From NCBI RefSeq assembly GCF_024158745.1, contig NZ_JAMZAW010000003.1, forward strand, positions 1 through 64,000: DNA of 64,000 nt, in the 5' to 3' direction. Shown one piece after another: positions 32,027 to 42,816 of this stretch. The translations under genes and the position numbers were made by a program. The stretch is from Paenibacillus tyrphae. GTDB taxonomy: Bacteria > Bacillota > Bacilli > Paenibacillales > NBRC-103111. The first letter of the stretch is position 1. Every line of letters starts with the position of its first letter. The notes beneath the pieces were generated by a model. The model made no database searches. It was not told where the DNA came from and worked only from the letters and a program-made list of their open reading frames with translations.

Positions 32027-33403
32027 TTATTTTTTTTCGCCGTCGGCTTTATTCGCTTCTTCCTGCGTTTTTTGCATGCGTTCGGCTACTTTCTCCGGTG
32101 CGATTTGTCCGCCTAGCAGCTCTTGCATCGAAGTTTCAAGCGTTACCTTCACTTTCGGCTGAACCAAAGCGTCGAACGCCGGGAATGCGCCTTTGGACGA
32201 CCCTTGAGCGTCGCTGATTTCTTTAACCAGCGGATGCGCGTCATTCGAGCCTTTAACGTTTTTCATGGCCGGAATCCGGTTCGCTTTGTTGAGCTGATCG
32301 GCTTGATTTTCAACCGTGTAGAAGTTTTTGATGAACGTTTTCACGGCTTTCAGTTCATTGTCGTTCAGGTGAGCGGAGAAGCCGTAGCCGTTACTCCAGC
32401 CGCCGTTGATGTAGCCGTCGCCTTTGCCGCCCACATCCGGGAGACGGAAGAAGCCGACATTGTCTTTCACGGTCGATTTTTCTTTGTCAAGCACTGCGGA
32501 AGTCGCCCATGTGCCGTCAAACAGCATAGCGGCCTGGCCTGTGTAAAACTTCGCCTGACCTTCGGCATATTTCAGCCCCAACACGTTAGGATCGATGTAG
32601 CCTTTTTCCTTCAATTCCTTCATCCGCTTGAACGCTTCTACAACCGGAGCGTCAGTCCACTTGGTTTTGCCCGGTTTGAAGCCTTCCTGCAGCTCGGTAC
32701 CGCCTAAGCCGACAAACAAGCTGTTACCGAGCATATTGATGGCCCAAGCGCTCTCAGGTCCGCCGCCCAACGCGATCGGCGTAATTTTTTTCGCTTTCAA
32801 AGCTTCGCAGACTTTGAGGAACTCTTCCCAGTTTTTCGGAACCTGTACGCCGGCGTCCTGGAACATTTTCTTGTTGTAGTAGAACCCTTCCACATAACCC
32901 GATTCCGGCAGACCGTAGATTTTGCCGTCTACCGTAAATTCACTGAGGTTGTAGAATTGGTCCGACAAACCAAGCTCTTTAAGAATATCGTTCAACGGGA
33001 GCAAATGGCCTGCTTTGGCATAGTTCTGGGTATCCGCACCGCCGAATAAGTTGAAAATATGCGGCGGCTTGCCGGAGGACATTTCCGCTTTCAGCTTCAC
33101 ATCGCGGTTGACGGTATCTTCGACGCCGTCGAGGTTCAGCTTGAGTCCCGGAACTTCCTGCTCCGTTTTCGCCGTCACCTTCTGCAGCAGTTCGAGCGTC
33201 GATTTCGCCGTGTCCCGGACGTTGATGTGGCGCACCGTCATTTGGAACGAGCCGGCTTTCGCCTCCGTACCGGCTGTCGACTTGCCGGCCTCCGCGCCTT
33301 TGTCTTTGTCGTTATTCGCAGCCGGCGCAGAGCTGCCGCAGCCAGCCAGTACGGTGGTCAGCAAGAGCGCTGCGCTTGCGGAACAAAGTACACTTTTCTT
33401 CAT
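32027..33403 (-). CDS. Sugar-binding lipoprotein of an ABC importer
   Basis: A 458-residue family 1 extracellular solute-binding protein. The signal peptide ends in the lipobox LAGC at about residues 19-22, so the mature protein is lipid-anchored on the outer face of the membrane. The body carries a typical fold, with PHIFNLFGGADTQNYAKAGH, SGYVEGFYYNKKMFQDAGV and GQAAMLFDGTWA. It delivers a carbohydrate (likely an oligosaccharide) to the two permeases that follow. The ligand cannot be deduced. Confidence 0.93.
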   Translation of the reverse strand: MKKSVLCSASAALLLTTVLAGCGSSAPAANNDKDKGAEAGKSTAGTEAKAGSFQMTVRHINVRDTAKSTLELLQKVTAKTEQEVPGLKLNLDGVEDTVNRDVKLKAEMSSGKPPHIFNLFGGADTQNYAKAGHLLPLNDILKELGLSDQFYNLSEFTVDGKIYGLPESGYVEGFYYNKKMFQDAGVQVPKNWEEFLKVCEALKAKKITPIALGGGPESAWAINMLGNSLFVGLGGTELQEGFKPGKTKWTDAPVVEAFKRMKELKEKGYIDPNVLGLKYAEGQAKFYTGQAAMLFDGTWATSAVLDKEKSTVKDNVGFFRLPDVGGKGDGYINGGWSNGYGFSAHLNDNELKAVKTFIKNFYTVENQADQLNKANRIPAMKNVKGSNDAHPLVKEISDAQGSSKGAFPAFDALVQPKVKVTLETSMQELLGGQIAPEKVAERMQKTQEEANKADGEKK

Positions 33404-33455
33404 CTGGGAATCCCCCTAAGTCCATATTTGTATCGGTGACCTTCACCTTGCTTTT

Positions 33456-33482
33456 ATTATAAAATCGCGCCATGACGCGTCA
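33456..33482 (-). promoter_or_regulatory. Promoter region with palindrome before the sugar importer
   Basis: A perfect TATAAT (33456-33461, minus strand) lies 11 bases downstream of the 10-bp palindrome TGACGCGTCA (33473-33482). The palindrome overlaps the expected -35. It could be the operator of a LacI-type or other repressor. No regulator gene adjoins. Confidence 0.4.
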
Positions 33483-33669
33483 CAGGTATACATTTCAACT
33501 TTGGTGGGATAAAATTATCTACTTATTATTTATTTCCATTTTTAATAGCGTATTTCTAATAAATAAGGGAAAGCCCGCAGGCTTCCCCGATCTTCTTAAC
33601 GAATATGGTATAATAAGAAAATGAGTCGTAGAGCGTGGTTGAAGCGCGAAAGAATAGGAGGTAAGAACT

Positions 33670-33921
33670 ATGGAGTGCCGGGTCGGATGCGCCGCTTGCT
33701 GCATCGTCATCTCGATTTCCTCGCCGATTCCGGGCATGCCGGAAGGCAAGCCTGCCGGGGTTCGCTGCGTCCAGCTCACGGCGGATAACCGCTGCGGATT
33801 GTTCGGGAGCCCGGAACGCCCGGCCGTATGCGGCAGCCTACAAGCCTCGGAAGAGATGTGCGGCCATTCGAACGAAGAGGCCTATGCGTATTTGAAAGCA
33901 CTGGAGCGGGCGACAAGCTAA
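33670..33921 (+). CDS. YkgJ-family cysteine cluster protein
   Basis: An 83-residue protein with the YkgJ (UPF0153) pattern: MECRVGCAACCIVIS at the start, then GVRCVQLTADNRCGLFGSP and AVCGSL. The clustered cysteines are thought to bind zinc or an iron-sulfur centre. AGGAGG lies 8 bases before the ATG. The gene stands alone. Cellular role is not established for the family. Confidence 0.85.
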   Translation: MECRVGCAACCIVISISSPIPGMPEGKPAGVRCVQLTADNRCGLFGSPERPAVCGSLQASEEMCGHSNEEAYAYLKALERATS

Positions 33922-34100
33922 GGCTGGGACGGCCTGCTCTCTTGAAGTTCATCAGCCTTATGGAAATGGTTAGAACGTTGCATCGGCTATGAAAGCATCC
34001 CCCTATTCTTACCGATGCGAAGAAATTGAGCTGCAACCCCGAATGGATACATTTTGTATCACAAGCAACAGAGCAAACCGCTTAGCAAGGCCGCATCATG

Positions 34101-34562
34101 TTATTTCGATGTGCGTAAGTAACCTGAGCCGTCACAATTGCCTCCATAATAACATTGTATCGTAAGATAATAATAGTCCGATCTCGGCGCAATCAGATCT
34201 CCTCCGGCTTCGCCCCCTACAGGGATATTCACAGAAGCAACTTGTCGTTGTTGACCCCGGTCGTCATATGAAACTAAAATTTCCGTGTATGAACTATCAT
34301 ACATATTTTTCGTTCTGAGATCCTTGTAATGGTATGATATGACCTTCCCTTCGGGAATATAGATTCTAACAGTGTGCGCTAGCTGTGCAAGTTCAGGCAC
34401 CAGATCGGCCGCTTGACAGTCATAAAGGTTATCGCTGCAATCCCAATACGTCTGATAGGGCGAGGCCAAAGCTTCCCTCGTACCCAAGCCCGTGAAACAA
34501 GCTGCACTCAAAAGTATTGCGATTAATTTTTTTAACCCTTGTCCTTGAAAGCTAAAACTCAC
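34101..34562 (-). CDS. Small secreted protein with two cysteine pairs
   Basis: A 153-residue protein with a clear signal peptide (KKLIAILLSAACFTGLG ... ALA). The mature ~120 residues hold cysteines at WDCSDNLYDCQ and near the end at IQCYYGGNCDG, suggesting two disulfides. The rest is beta-rich with tyrosines. The start is the GTG at 34562, with GGGAGAG 8 bases upstream; a GTG three codons earlier is too close to that site. The family is not recognised. It is isolated, with about 280 bases before the PDH operon end. Confidence 0.6.
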   Translation of the reverse strand: MSFSFQGQGLKKLIAILLSAACFTGLGTREALASPYQTYWDCSDNLYDCQAADLVPELAQLAHTVRIYIPEGKVISYHYKDLRTKNMYDSSYTEILVSYDDRGQQRQVASVNIPVGGEAGGDLIAPRSDYYYLTIQCYYGGNCDGSGYLRTSK

Positions 34563-34779
34563 CTCAAACACTCTCCCGCATAATTAGATTTGAAATCGTT
34601 TAAGCTGCATATGTTGTATCGGAAACGGACGGCGCCTTGTCCGAGTTCCTTCGTTCCGCTAATGTAAAATGAAAATTATGGATTTACAGTTCAATATTAC
34701 CTTTAAATCTTTATAAGTAAATATGCCTCTGGGAGTAGGCTTATAGTTTCAAATCAATCGTCTGAAAAAATTTTGAAAT

Positions 34780-34835
34780 AAAATAAAAAAACCAAGGCGA
34801 CGCAGCTCTAAAGCCGGTATCGCCTCGGTTTTTGG
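34780..34835 (-). terminator. Terminator of the pyruvate dehydrogenase operon
   Basis: Minus-strand stem AACCGAGGCGA with TCGCCTTGGTT, then TTTTTATTTTATT. It follows pdhD directly. Confidence 0.85.
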
Positions 34836-34845
34836 ATATACGGAT

Positions 34846-36264
34846 TTATTTTTTTGCCAGCTGGTGAATCGGATGACCGAGCGCGCCTTCGGCAGCGTCC
34901 ATCGTGATTTCGCCAAGCGTCGGATGTGCGTGAATCGTCATTGCAATGTCTTCCAGCGTAGCGCCCATCTCGATGCCGAGCGTCATCTCAGCGATCAGGT
35001 TGGAAGCTTCCGCGCCAACCACCTGTGCCCCGATCAAAAGGCCGGTGTCTTTGTCGCCGACAAGCTTCACAAAGCCGTCCGTCACGTTCATCGATTGCGC
35101 GCGGCCGTTCGCCCCATAAGGGAATTTGCCGGTAAATACGTTGATGCCTTTGGCTTTCGCCTCGGTCTCGCTGAGGCCTACGCCGGCGATTTCCGGATCG
35201 GAGAAGACGACGGCCGGAATAACTTTGTAGTCTACAACGCTCGGCAGTCCGGCAATGGATTCTGCCGCCACTTTCGCCTCATACGAAGCTTTGTGAGCCA
35301 GCGCCATGCCCGGAACAATATCGCCGATCGCGTAGATATGCGGAACGTTCGTTTGGCATTTTTCGTTCACTTGGATCAAGCCGCGTTCGCCGACCTGTAC
35401 CCCTGCAAGTTCCAGCGACAAGTCGCCATCGGTATTCGGACGACGGCCGACGGTAACCAGCACGTAGTCCGCGGTGATTTTATGCTCTTCGCCTTTGACG
35501 GTGTAGGTTACCGTCACGTCCTTATCCGTTTGCTCGCAGCCTTGAGCCATCGCTTCAGTGACGACCTCGACGCCGAGCTTTTTCAGGTTGCGGGCCACCG
35601 GCTGCGACAGTTCTTTTTCGAAGCCCGGCAGGATGGAGTCGGAGCCTTCCAGCACCGTCACTTTCGCGCCGAACTTGGCATACGTTTGCCCCAGCTCGAT
35701 ACCGATATAACCGCCGCCGATGACGACGAGGCTCTTCGGCAGCTCGCTAAGCGACAGCGCTTCGGTCGAGGACAGAATGCGTCCGCCGTACGGGAATGCC
35801 TTCAGCTCGATCGGACGGGAGCCTGTCGCAATAATGCAGTAGTTGAAACGGTAACGTGCCGTTTCGTTATCGTTGAAGACGCGCGCTTCATGCTCGTTGA
35901 TGAACAGCGCCTCGCCGTTAAAGATTTGCAGCTTGTTCCCTTTCAGCAGCATCCCTACGCCGCCGCTTTGCTTCTTGACGATGCCGTCTTTCCACTCTTG
36001 GATCTTCGGCCAATCGACGGTCACATTCTCCGCCGAAATCCCGATCGACGTGGCATGCTTCATCACTTCGAAATGATGCGCCGCGGAAATCAGCGCCTTG
36101 GACGGAATGCAGCCGCGGTTCAGACACACGCCACCAAGTTCGGATTTGTCCACGATCAGCACGCTTTTGCCAAGCTGAGCTGCGCGGATACCGGCTACAT
36201 AGCCACCGGGGCCGGCCCCGATGACCAGAACGTCAATTTCAACCGATGCGTCTCCTACTACCAT
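34846..36264 (-). CDS. pdhD: Dihydrolipoyl dehydrogenase, E3 of pyruvate dehydrogenase
   Basis: A 472-residue flavoenzyme that reoxidises the lipoyl groups of E2 with NAD+. The FAD site is DVLVIGAGPGGYVAGIRAAQ. The redox-active disulfide is in GGVCLNRGCIPSK, and the NAD site in LVVIGGGYIGIELGQTYAKF. The active-site His-Glu region is IHAHPTLGE near the C-terminus. It is the last gene of the pdhA-B-C-D operon, 6 bases after pdhC. Length and motifs match Bacillus PdhD. Confidence 0.97.
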   Translation of the reverse strand: MVVGDASVEIDVLVIGAGPGGYVAGIRAAQLGKSVLIVDKSELGGVCLNRGCIPSKALISAAHHFEVMKHATSIGISAENVTVDWPKIQEWKDGIVKKQSGGVGMLLKGNKLQIFNGEALFINEHEARVFNDNETARYRFNYCIIATGSRPIELKAFPYGGRILSSTEALSLSELPKSLVVIGGGYIGIELGQTYAKFGAKVTVLEGSDSILPGFEKELSQPVARNLKKLGVEVVTEAMAQGCEQTDKDVTVTYTVKGEEHKITADYVLVTVGRRPNTDGDLSLELAGVQVGERGLIQVNEKCQTNVPHIYAIGDIVPGMALAHKASYEAKVAAESIAGLPSVVDYKVIPAVVFSDPEIAGVGLSETEAKAKGINVFTGKFPYGANGRAQSMNVTDGFVKLVGDKDTGLLIGAQVVGAEASNLIAEMTLGIEMGATLEDIAMTIHAHPTLGEITMDAAEGALGHPIHQLAKK

Positions 36265-36270
36265 CTCGGA

Positions 36271-37629
36271 TTACACCTCCATGACAAGCAGTTCCGGATC
36301 TGCCAGCAGCTGCTTGATATAGTTCATAAAGTTTTGAGCCGTAGCCCCGTCGATAATGCGGTGGTCGAAGCTGAGCGACAGGGCCATGACCGGAGCGATG
36401 ACGATTTCGCCGTTTTTGACGACCGGCTTCTCGCTGATGCGGCCCGTTCCGAGAATCGCCACTTCTGGGAAGTTGATGATCGGCGTAAAGAACATGCCGC
36501 CGGCGGAGCCGATATTCGTAATTGTAATCGTGGAGCCTTTGAGCTCGCTTGGACCGAGCTTGCCTTCGCGGCCGCGTACTGCAAGATCCTTGATCGCGGC
36601 GGCAATGGTCCAAATATTTTTGCGGTCCGCGTCCTGGATGACCGGTACGATCAAACCGTTGTCCGTATCCGTCGCGATGCCGACATGGTAGTACTTTTTG
36701 TAGACGATTTCCTGCTTCTCTTCGTCGATCATGGCGTTCATCGCCGGGAATTGACGGGATGCCGCCACCAATGCCTTCACGATGAATGGCAGGTAGGTCA
36801 GCTTGACGCCTTTCTTCTCGGCAACCGGCTTCGCTTTTTCGCGCAGTGCAACGAGACGGGTCACGTCGACTTCGTCCATCAGGGTCACGTGCGGAGCGGT
36901 ATAAGCGCTCTTGACCATCGCATTCGCGATCGCCTTGCGGATACCTTTCAGCGGTACGCGCTCTTCCTCGCGGTCGCCGCTGACCGACGCTGCTGCCGAA
37001 GGCGCAGCCGCGTTTGCTGCCGGAGCCGTTGCCGCCGGTGCATCAGCCGCTTTCGGCGCACCGCCGCCGGAAACGAAGCCGAGCACGTCTTCGCGCGTCA
37101 CGCGTCCGTTCTTGCCTGTCGCGGTAACCTCCGCGATGTTGACGCCCTTGGCGCGCGCCAGCTTGCGTACGCTTGGCGTCGCAAGCACTTCGCCAGCGCT
37201 GCCAGCCGCTTGGGCTCCGCCGGCCATCGGCGTATCCAGCTTCGAGGCGTTCACGTTCGCCGCTACGGCGCCGCCAACCGCGCATTCTGCGCCGCCTTGC
37301 GCAGCCGAAGCTTCCGCTGCCGCCGGAGTCGCCGCTTGTGCAGCGCTCGGCGCTTCACTGTGGCCATGGGCCTGCTGCGGCACCTCGCCGGTCACTTCGA
37401 TGACGGCGATCACGTCGCCGATCGTACATACCGTACCTTCGGAGACCTTGAGCTCGATGATTTTCCCTTCTACCGGAGAAGGTACTTCCACCGTCGATTT
37501 ATCGTTCTGAACGTCCATCAGGATCGTTTCGTCATTTACCGTATCGCCGGGTTTTACGTGCCATTTCACGATCTCGCCTTCGTGAATGCCCTCGCCCAGC
37601 TCGGGAAAGCGGTATTCAAAGTTTGCCAT
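36271..37629 (-). CDS. pdhC: Dihydrolipoamide acetyltransferase, E2 of pyruvate dehydrogenase
   Basis: A 452-residue core subunit. A single N-terminal lipoyl domain has the lipoyl lysine in [13 protein letters not shown] (~residue 43). An alanine/proline-rich linker follows (~83-130). The E1/E3-binding domain is [20 protein letters not shown] with [11 protein letters not shown] second Ala-rich linker precedes the catalytic domain ending [19 protein letters not shown], with the DHRxxDG active site. It moves acetyl groups to CoA. It lies between pdhB and pdhD, and the lipoyl group is probably attached through LipL encoded at 40698. Confidence 0.97.
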   Translation of the reverse strand: MANFEYRFPELGEGIHEGEIVKWHVKPGDTVNDETILMDVQNDKSTVEVPSPVEGKIIELKVSEGTVCTIGDVIAVIEVTGEVPQQAHGHSEAPSAAQAATPAAAEASAAQGGAECAVGGAVAANVNASKLDTPMAGGAQAAGSAGEVLATPSVRKLARAKGVNIAEVTATGKNGRVTREDVLGFVSGGGAPKAADAPAATAPAANAAAPSAAASVSGDREEERVPLKGIRKAIANAMVKSAYTAPHVTLMDEVDVTRLVALREKAKPVAEKKGVKLTYLPFIVKALVAASRQFPAMNAMIDEEKQEIVYKKYYHVGIATDTDNGLIVPVIQDADRKNIWTIAAAIKDLAVRGREGKLGPSELKGSTITITNIGSAGGMFFTPIINFPEVAILGTGRISEKPVVKNGEIVIAPVMALSLSFDHRIIDGATAQNFMNYIKQLLADPELLVMEV

Positions 37630-37663
37630 CGGTTACTCACCGTCCTCGCGTCTTAGTAAAATA

Positions 37664-38644
37664 TTAGAAATCCAGTACTTGATTCAGGCCTTTGACGATA
37701 CGGGCCGGATTCGGAAGCCATTGATCCTCGACTTGCGCAAAAGGATACACCGTATCCGGAGGCGTTACACGCAGCACCGGCGCTTCGAGATGCAGAATCG
37801 CCTTCTCGTTGATTTGCGCGATAACTTCCGCCGCAATACCTGCCGTTTTTTGCGCTTCCTGCACGACGATCGCACGGTTCGTTTTCTTGATCGACTCGAC
37901 GATGGTGTCGATGTCCAGCGGCATCAGCGTACGCAGGTCAATAACTTCGACTTTCGCGCCGCGCGTCTTCTCGATCTCCTCGGCCGCTTTGAGCGAAGTG
38001 TGTACCATGGCGCCATAAGTAATGATCGTGACATCGGAGCCTTCGCGAACGACGTTCGCCTTGCCAATCGGCACCGTATATTCGCCTTCCGGCACTTCCG
38101 CGCGGAACGAGCGGTACAAGTTCAGATGCTCCATGAAGAACACGGGATCGTTGTCGCGAATCGCCGAAATAAGCAGCCCTTTCGCATCGTAAGGGTTAGA
38201 AGGCACGACAACTTTAATACCCGGCGTTTGCACCATCAGCCCTTCCAGCGGGTCGGTGTGCAGCTCTGCCGCTTTAACGCCGCCGCCGAAAGGCGTACGG
38301 ATCGTAATCGGCGCGTTGTAACGGCCGCCGGAACGATAGCGCATGCGCGCCGCTTGTACGGCGATTTGGTCGAACGCTTCAAAAATAAAGCCGACAAACT
38401 GGATTTCCATGATCGGACGGAAGCCTTGAGTGGACATCCCGACCGCCATCCCGCCGATCGCGGATTCCGCAAGCGGCGTATCGAATACGCGGTTCTCCCC
38501 GAATTCGGCCTGCAAGCCTTCCGTTGCGCGGAATACGCCGCCGACCTTACCTACGTCTTCCCCGAATATGACCACGTTAGGATCGCGCTGGAGCTCGACT
38601 CGCATCGCGTCCTTGATCGCTTGAATCATTGTCATTTGAGCCAT
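37664..38644 (-). CDS. pdhB: Pyruvate dehydrogenase E1 beta subunit
   Basis: A 326-residue transketolase-like subunit that with E1 alpha decarboxylates pyruvate. The motifs are [40 protein letters not shown] and [27 protein letters not shown] lies before the ATG. It is 20 bases after pdhA in the direction of transcription. Confidence 0.97.
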   Translation of the reverse strand: MAQMTMIQAIKDAMRVELQRDPNVVIFGEDVGKVGGVFRATEGLQAEFGENRVFDTPLAESAIGGMAVGMSTQGFRPIMEIQFVGFIFEAFDQIAVQAARMRYRSGGRYNAPITIRTPFGGGVKAAELHTDPLEGLMVQTPGIKVVVPSNPYDAKGLLISAIRDNDPVFFMEHLNLYRSFRAEVPEGEYTVPIGKANVVREGSDVTIITYGAMVHTSLKAAEEIEKTRGAKVEVIDLRTLMPLDIDTIVESIKKTNRAIVVQEAQKTAGIAAEVIAQINEKAILHLEAPVLRVTPPDTVYPFAQVEDQWLPNPARIVKGLNQVLDF

Positions 38645-38664
38645 GGCTGAAAGTTCCTCCCCTT

Positions 38665-39792
<1,128 letters not shown>

Positions 39793-39802
39793 TTATAGTA
39801 TT

Positions 39803-39844
39803 ATTATAAACCTGTTTTAGTGATTTGCACAAGAACATACTTGT
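39803..39844 (-). promoter_or_regulatory. pdh operon promoter and inverted repeat
   Basis: On the minus strand TTGTGC (39827-39832), 18 bases, perfect TATAAT (39803-39808). The interrupted palindrome ACAAG-N6-CTTGT (39829-39844) covers the -35 and may be a protein-binding site. The divergent esterase gene starts at 39952. Confidence 0.5.
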
Positions 39845-39951
39845 AAAATATGATTTCTTTTCGATTAGACGTATATAACAGTTTCTAAAAAATAATAATA
39901 CAGATTAATAAAATCCATAAAACTATTATAATACACTGGGAGGTTTGTCAC

Positions 39952-40680
39952 ATGGACGACAGCTTGTACTACAAGCGTACCATCGTAAAAGAAACCGTAT
40001 TTTCCCGCGCTCTCGGGCAGGAAAGATCGCTGCGCATTTACCTTCCGCCGGGCTACAACGAGCTATTGTCATATCCTGTCATCTATTGCCAGGACGGCGA
40101 AGATTTTTTTAATTTCGGGCGCATCGCCACGACGATGAACCGGCTTATCTTCGATGATAATGTGGAGCCCGCCATCATCGTCGGCGTAGACGTAGACAAA
40201 ACGGTCCGCACTTCCGAGTACGCGCCCGAGGGAGAGCGTTTCGCCGCTTACTGCGCGTTTTTTGCCGAAGAGCTGATCCCGTTTATAGAAGATCATTACC
40301 CGGTCCGCGCCGATTTGAACGAGCGGATCTTGGCCGGCGATTCGCTCGGAGGCACCGTATCGCTGCATCTTGCCTTAGATTATCGTAGCCTTTTTTGCCA
40401 AGTTATATCCTTGTCCGGCGCATTTTTACAATCGACGCAGGAGCGGATCGAAGCCGAGGACGACTTGTCGTGGCTGAAGCTGTCCATGGTCATCGGGCTC
40501 GACGAGACGGAAGTGACGACGGAGCGCGGGACATTCGATTTCGTAGAAGCGAACCGCAAAACAAAACAGCTCCTCGTCACGAGAAGCTGTTCGCTGCATT
40601 ATGAAGAAAAGCCGGGAAAACACATTTGGGGCTTCTGGCAAAATGAACTGCCGGGCATGCTGAAGCGATTTTTGACCTGA
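39952..40680 (+). CDS. Esterase, alpha/beta hydrolase of the esterase D family
   Basis: A 242-residue serine hydrolase. The nucleophile elbow is AGDSLGGTVSLHLAL. The fold start is RIYLPPGYNELLSYPVIYCQ. The acid/histidine ends are at GLDETEV and KHIWGFW. It resembles enterochelin esterase-like and putative esterase-family proteins (YjbB-type). GGGAGG lies before the ATG. It is divergent from pdhA, and no functional link is evident. Substrate unknown. Confidence 0.85.
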   Translation: MDDSLYYKRTIVKETVFSRALGQERSLRIYLPPGYNELLSYPVIYCQDGEDFFNFGRIATTMNRLIFDDNVEPAIIVGVDVDKTVRTSEYAPEGERFAAYCAFFAEELIPFIEDHYPVRADLNERILAGDSLGGTVSLHLALDYRSLFCQVISLSGAFLQSTQERIEAEDDLSWLKLSMVIGLDETEVTTERGTFDFVEANRKTKQLLVTRSCSLHYEEKPGKHIWGFWQNELPGMLKRFLT

Positions 40681-40697
40681 ATCCGTTACAAAGCCTC

Positions 40698-41570
40698 TTA
40701 TTCCCCGGACTCCTTCCCGCGAATGCCGTAACGCTCGCGGAGCATAGCTGCCATTTCCCGCACCCGGGAGGCTTCCGGGACCCACAGTCCCGCAGCCGCC
40801 CGCTCCATCCCTTCGGGGGTTTGACGCTCGCGCACGACCCGCTTCACCGCCTCGATGAACTTGAGCGCCGCGCCGCCACCCAGATCGGTCAGCTCTTCCA
40901 AGCTGGCCATGCTGTCGGCCGTCACCTGCGGAAAATCGATATCCTGCGCGCCGGCGGAAGCCCGCTCGTAAAATTCGCGCGCTTGCTGCGCCTTCTCCGC
41001 CCCGGCCCCCTCGGCAATAACGAACGCCTGCACGACGTACGCATGAGCTTGTCGCCGCTGGGCGATGCCGCAAAATTTGCGGCCGCCGATACTCAGATCG
41101 TAATCTCCGGGACAGTAGGCCCCTTCAATCTCCCCTTTGCGCACTTCGCATCCGGTCGCTTGAAGCGCCAGCCGGATCAGCTCGAACATCCGTTCGAAGT
41201 CGTCGCGAAAGTCGATTTCCCCGGCCCGGCGCTTCGGCATGATCAGCGACACGTTGACGACGCCCAAATCAAGCGGCACCGCCGCGCCGCCCGAATTGCG
41301 GACGACGACATTGTAGCCTTGCGCCTCCAGATGCCGGGCCGCTTCTGCCGCACCGGGCAGCCGGCTGTCGCGCAGACCCATGACGAACGCGCGCGGGTGA
41401 CGCCACAGATGGCACAGCGGCGCCCCGCCTTCCCCCACGTGCTTGCACAACAGCTCCTCCAGCGCAAACGGGTACAGCACGTCCTGCTCCGTTACGTCTT
41501 GCGAACGGTCCAGCAGCAGCAGATCCGAAAGCCCGTTCTTCTGCGGCTGCGTCATCTCTTGCTTGTCCAT
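40698..41570 (-). CDS. lipL: Octanoyl-[GcvH]:protein N-octanoyltransferase
   Basis: A 290-residue LplA-fold amidotransferase. The catalytic cysteine is in EGAYCPGDYDLS (about residue 153). The sequence follows B. subtilis LipL throughout: VMGLRDSRLP, VVRNSGGAAVPLD and KFCGIAQRRQ. LipL moves octanoyl or lipoyl groups from GcvH to E2 subunits such as PdhC. Its location beside the pdh operon fits that role, although lipL is usually elsewhere in Bacillus. Confidence 0.9.
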   Translation of the reverse strand: MDKQEMTQPQKNGLSDLLLLDRSQDVTEQDVLYPFALEELLCKHVGEGGAPLCHLWRHPRAFVMGLRDSRLPGAAEAARHLEAQGYNVVVRNSGGAAVPLDLGVVNVSLIMPKRRAGEIDFRDDFERMFELIRLALQATGCEVRKGEIEGAYCPGDYDLSIGGRKFCGIAQRRQAHAYVVQAFVIAEGAGAEKAQQAREFYERASAGAQDIDFPQVTADSMASLEELTDLGGGAALKFIEAVKRVVRERQTPEGMERAAAGLWVPEASRVREMAAMLRERYGIRGKESGE

Positions 41571-41746
41571 AGCGGCTAACCCGCTCCTTTCCTGATTCCG
41601 CTTCGCGGGCTCGTCTAAGCTACCCCCATTCTAAAAGGGTCCGGCGGCCGTTGCAAGTACCCGGTTTCACCCCTCCCTGTGTGCTCACGGCAAAGGCCCG
41701 GTTTTTCTGCCGCCGGAAAGCGATCCGTGCTACAATGGAAAGGACT

Positions 41747-41773
41747 TGTCACAAACCTGCCCGCCGTCTCGTC
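41747..41773 (+). promoter_or_regulatory. ECF41-type autoregulated promoter
   Basis: TGTCACA (41747-41753), exactly 16 bases, CGTC (41770-41773). This is the published ECF41 target promoter form (TGTCACA-N16-CGTC) as I recall it. It lies 68 bases before the ECF41 sigma gene at 41842, so the sigma factor probably activates its own transcription. Confidence 0.8.
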
Positions 41774-41841
41774 TTATCTTCTTATGAGCGAACCGCGCTG
41801 AAGCCGGCAGTTCGATTTTTACCGCAAAGGAGAACCCGCCC

Positions 41842-42726
41842 ATGACGCAGCTTCCGTTGGAAGACTGGTATACCGAGTATAAACCGCTGTTGTTTTCCAT
41901 CGCCTACCGGATGCTGGGGTCGGTGTCCGAAGCGGAGGATATCATCCACGATCTGTTTCTGGCCGTATCCCGCACGGACCCGGGCGCGATTCAGAACCCA
42001 AAGGCGTATTTGTGCAAATCCGTTACCCGCCGCTGCATCGATCAGCTCAAATCCGCCCGCTCCCGCAGGGAAGTATATGTCGGGCCGTGGCTTCCCGAGC
42101 CGCTGCAAACTTCGGACAAGGATGATCCGCTGCTGCAGGCAGCCCGGAACGACGACATTTCCTTTGCTTTTCTGCTGCTGCTGGAGCAGCTGAACCCGGT
42201 TGAACGGGCGATTTTCGTTCTGCGCGAAGCGTTCGATTACGATTATAAAGAAATCGCCGACATGCTGGATAAAAGCGAAGCCGCCTGCCGTAAAACATAC
42301 AGCCGCTTGAAGCAAAAACTGCATGCTGCAGAGGCCCGCCCCCCTCAGCCCTGCCTCCCGGAATCGGAATCGCTCGTCCGCAGCTTTTTGAAGGCGGTCA
42401 GCACGGGAGACGTGCTTCAGTTCATCCATCTGCTGACGGAGGATGCCGTCCTGTATTCCGATGGCGGCGGCAAGGTGCGCGCGGCGCTCCGGCCGATACT
42501 CGGCGCAGACCGAATCGCTGCCTTTCTGCTCGGCATAGCGTCCAAAGGCACCGTCCTGACGCGGAGCGCTCCCGTTGCGCTCAACGGCGGAGCCGGGCTG
42601 CTGGTTGAAGGCTCCCGCTCCCGCATCGCCATCTTGTTCGAATTCGAAGATACGCGGATCCGGACGATGTATTTTGTGAACAATCCGGATAAGTTGAACC
42701 ATCTGCCGGAACCCTCGGAGCTTTAG
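41842..42726 (+). CDS. ECF41-family sigma factor (SigJ-like) with SnoaL-like C-terminus
   Basis: A 294-residue extracytoplasmic-function sigma factor. Region 2 is AYRMLGSVSEAEDIIHDLFL, and region 4 LREAFDYDYKEIADMLDKSE. A ~100-residue SnoaL/NTF2-like domain follows and in ECF41 proteins replaces the anti-sigma factor. The family markers are WLPEP between the regions, DGGGKV in the C-terminal domain and the terminal NPDKL. ECF41 genes normally adjoin a carboxymuconolactone-decarboxylase, oxidoreductase or epimerase gene; none is here. A matching promoter precedes it. AAAGGAG lies before the ATG. Confidence 0.93.
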   Translation: MTQLPLEDWYTEYKPLLFSIAYRMLGSVSEAEDIIHDLFLAVSRTDPGAIQNPKAYLCKSVTRRCIDQLKSARSRREVYVGPWLPEPLQTSDKDDPLLQAARNDDISFAFLLLLEQLNPVERAIFVLREAFDYDYKEIADMLDKSEAACRKTYSRLKQKLHAAEARPPQPCLPESESLVRSFLKAVSTGDVLQFIHLLTEDAVLYSDGGGKVRAALRPILGADRIAAFLLGIASKGTVLTRSAPVALNGGAGLLVEGSRSRIAILFEFEDTRIRTMYFVNNPDKLNHLPEPSEL

Positions 42727-42749
42727 ACAGCTGCAGCTGCAGCAAAAGC

Positions 42750-42794
42750 AAAAAACTCGAATTTCCCCTGAACTGCGGGAAGCCGAGTTTTTTC
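42750..42794. terminator. Bidirectional terminator after the ECF41 gene
   Basis: AAAAAACTCG pairs with CGAGTTTTTT, with a further TTCCC/GGGAA inner stem. It sits between convergent genes. Confidence 0.8.
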
Positions 42795-42816
42795 ATATCT
42801 TATCATCGCCGCGGCG

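Noticed and set aside
33519..33779. 86-codon minus-strand ORF opposite the YkgJ gene
   Set aside because: Overlaps the real YkgJ gene antisense and lacks a ribosome binding site.
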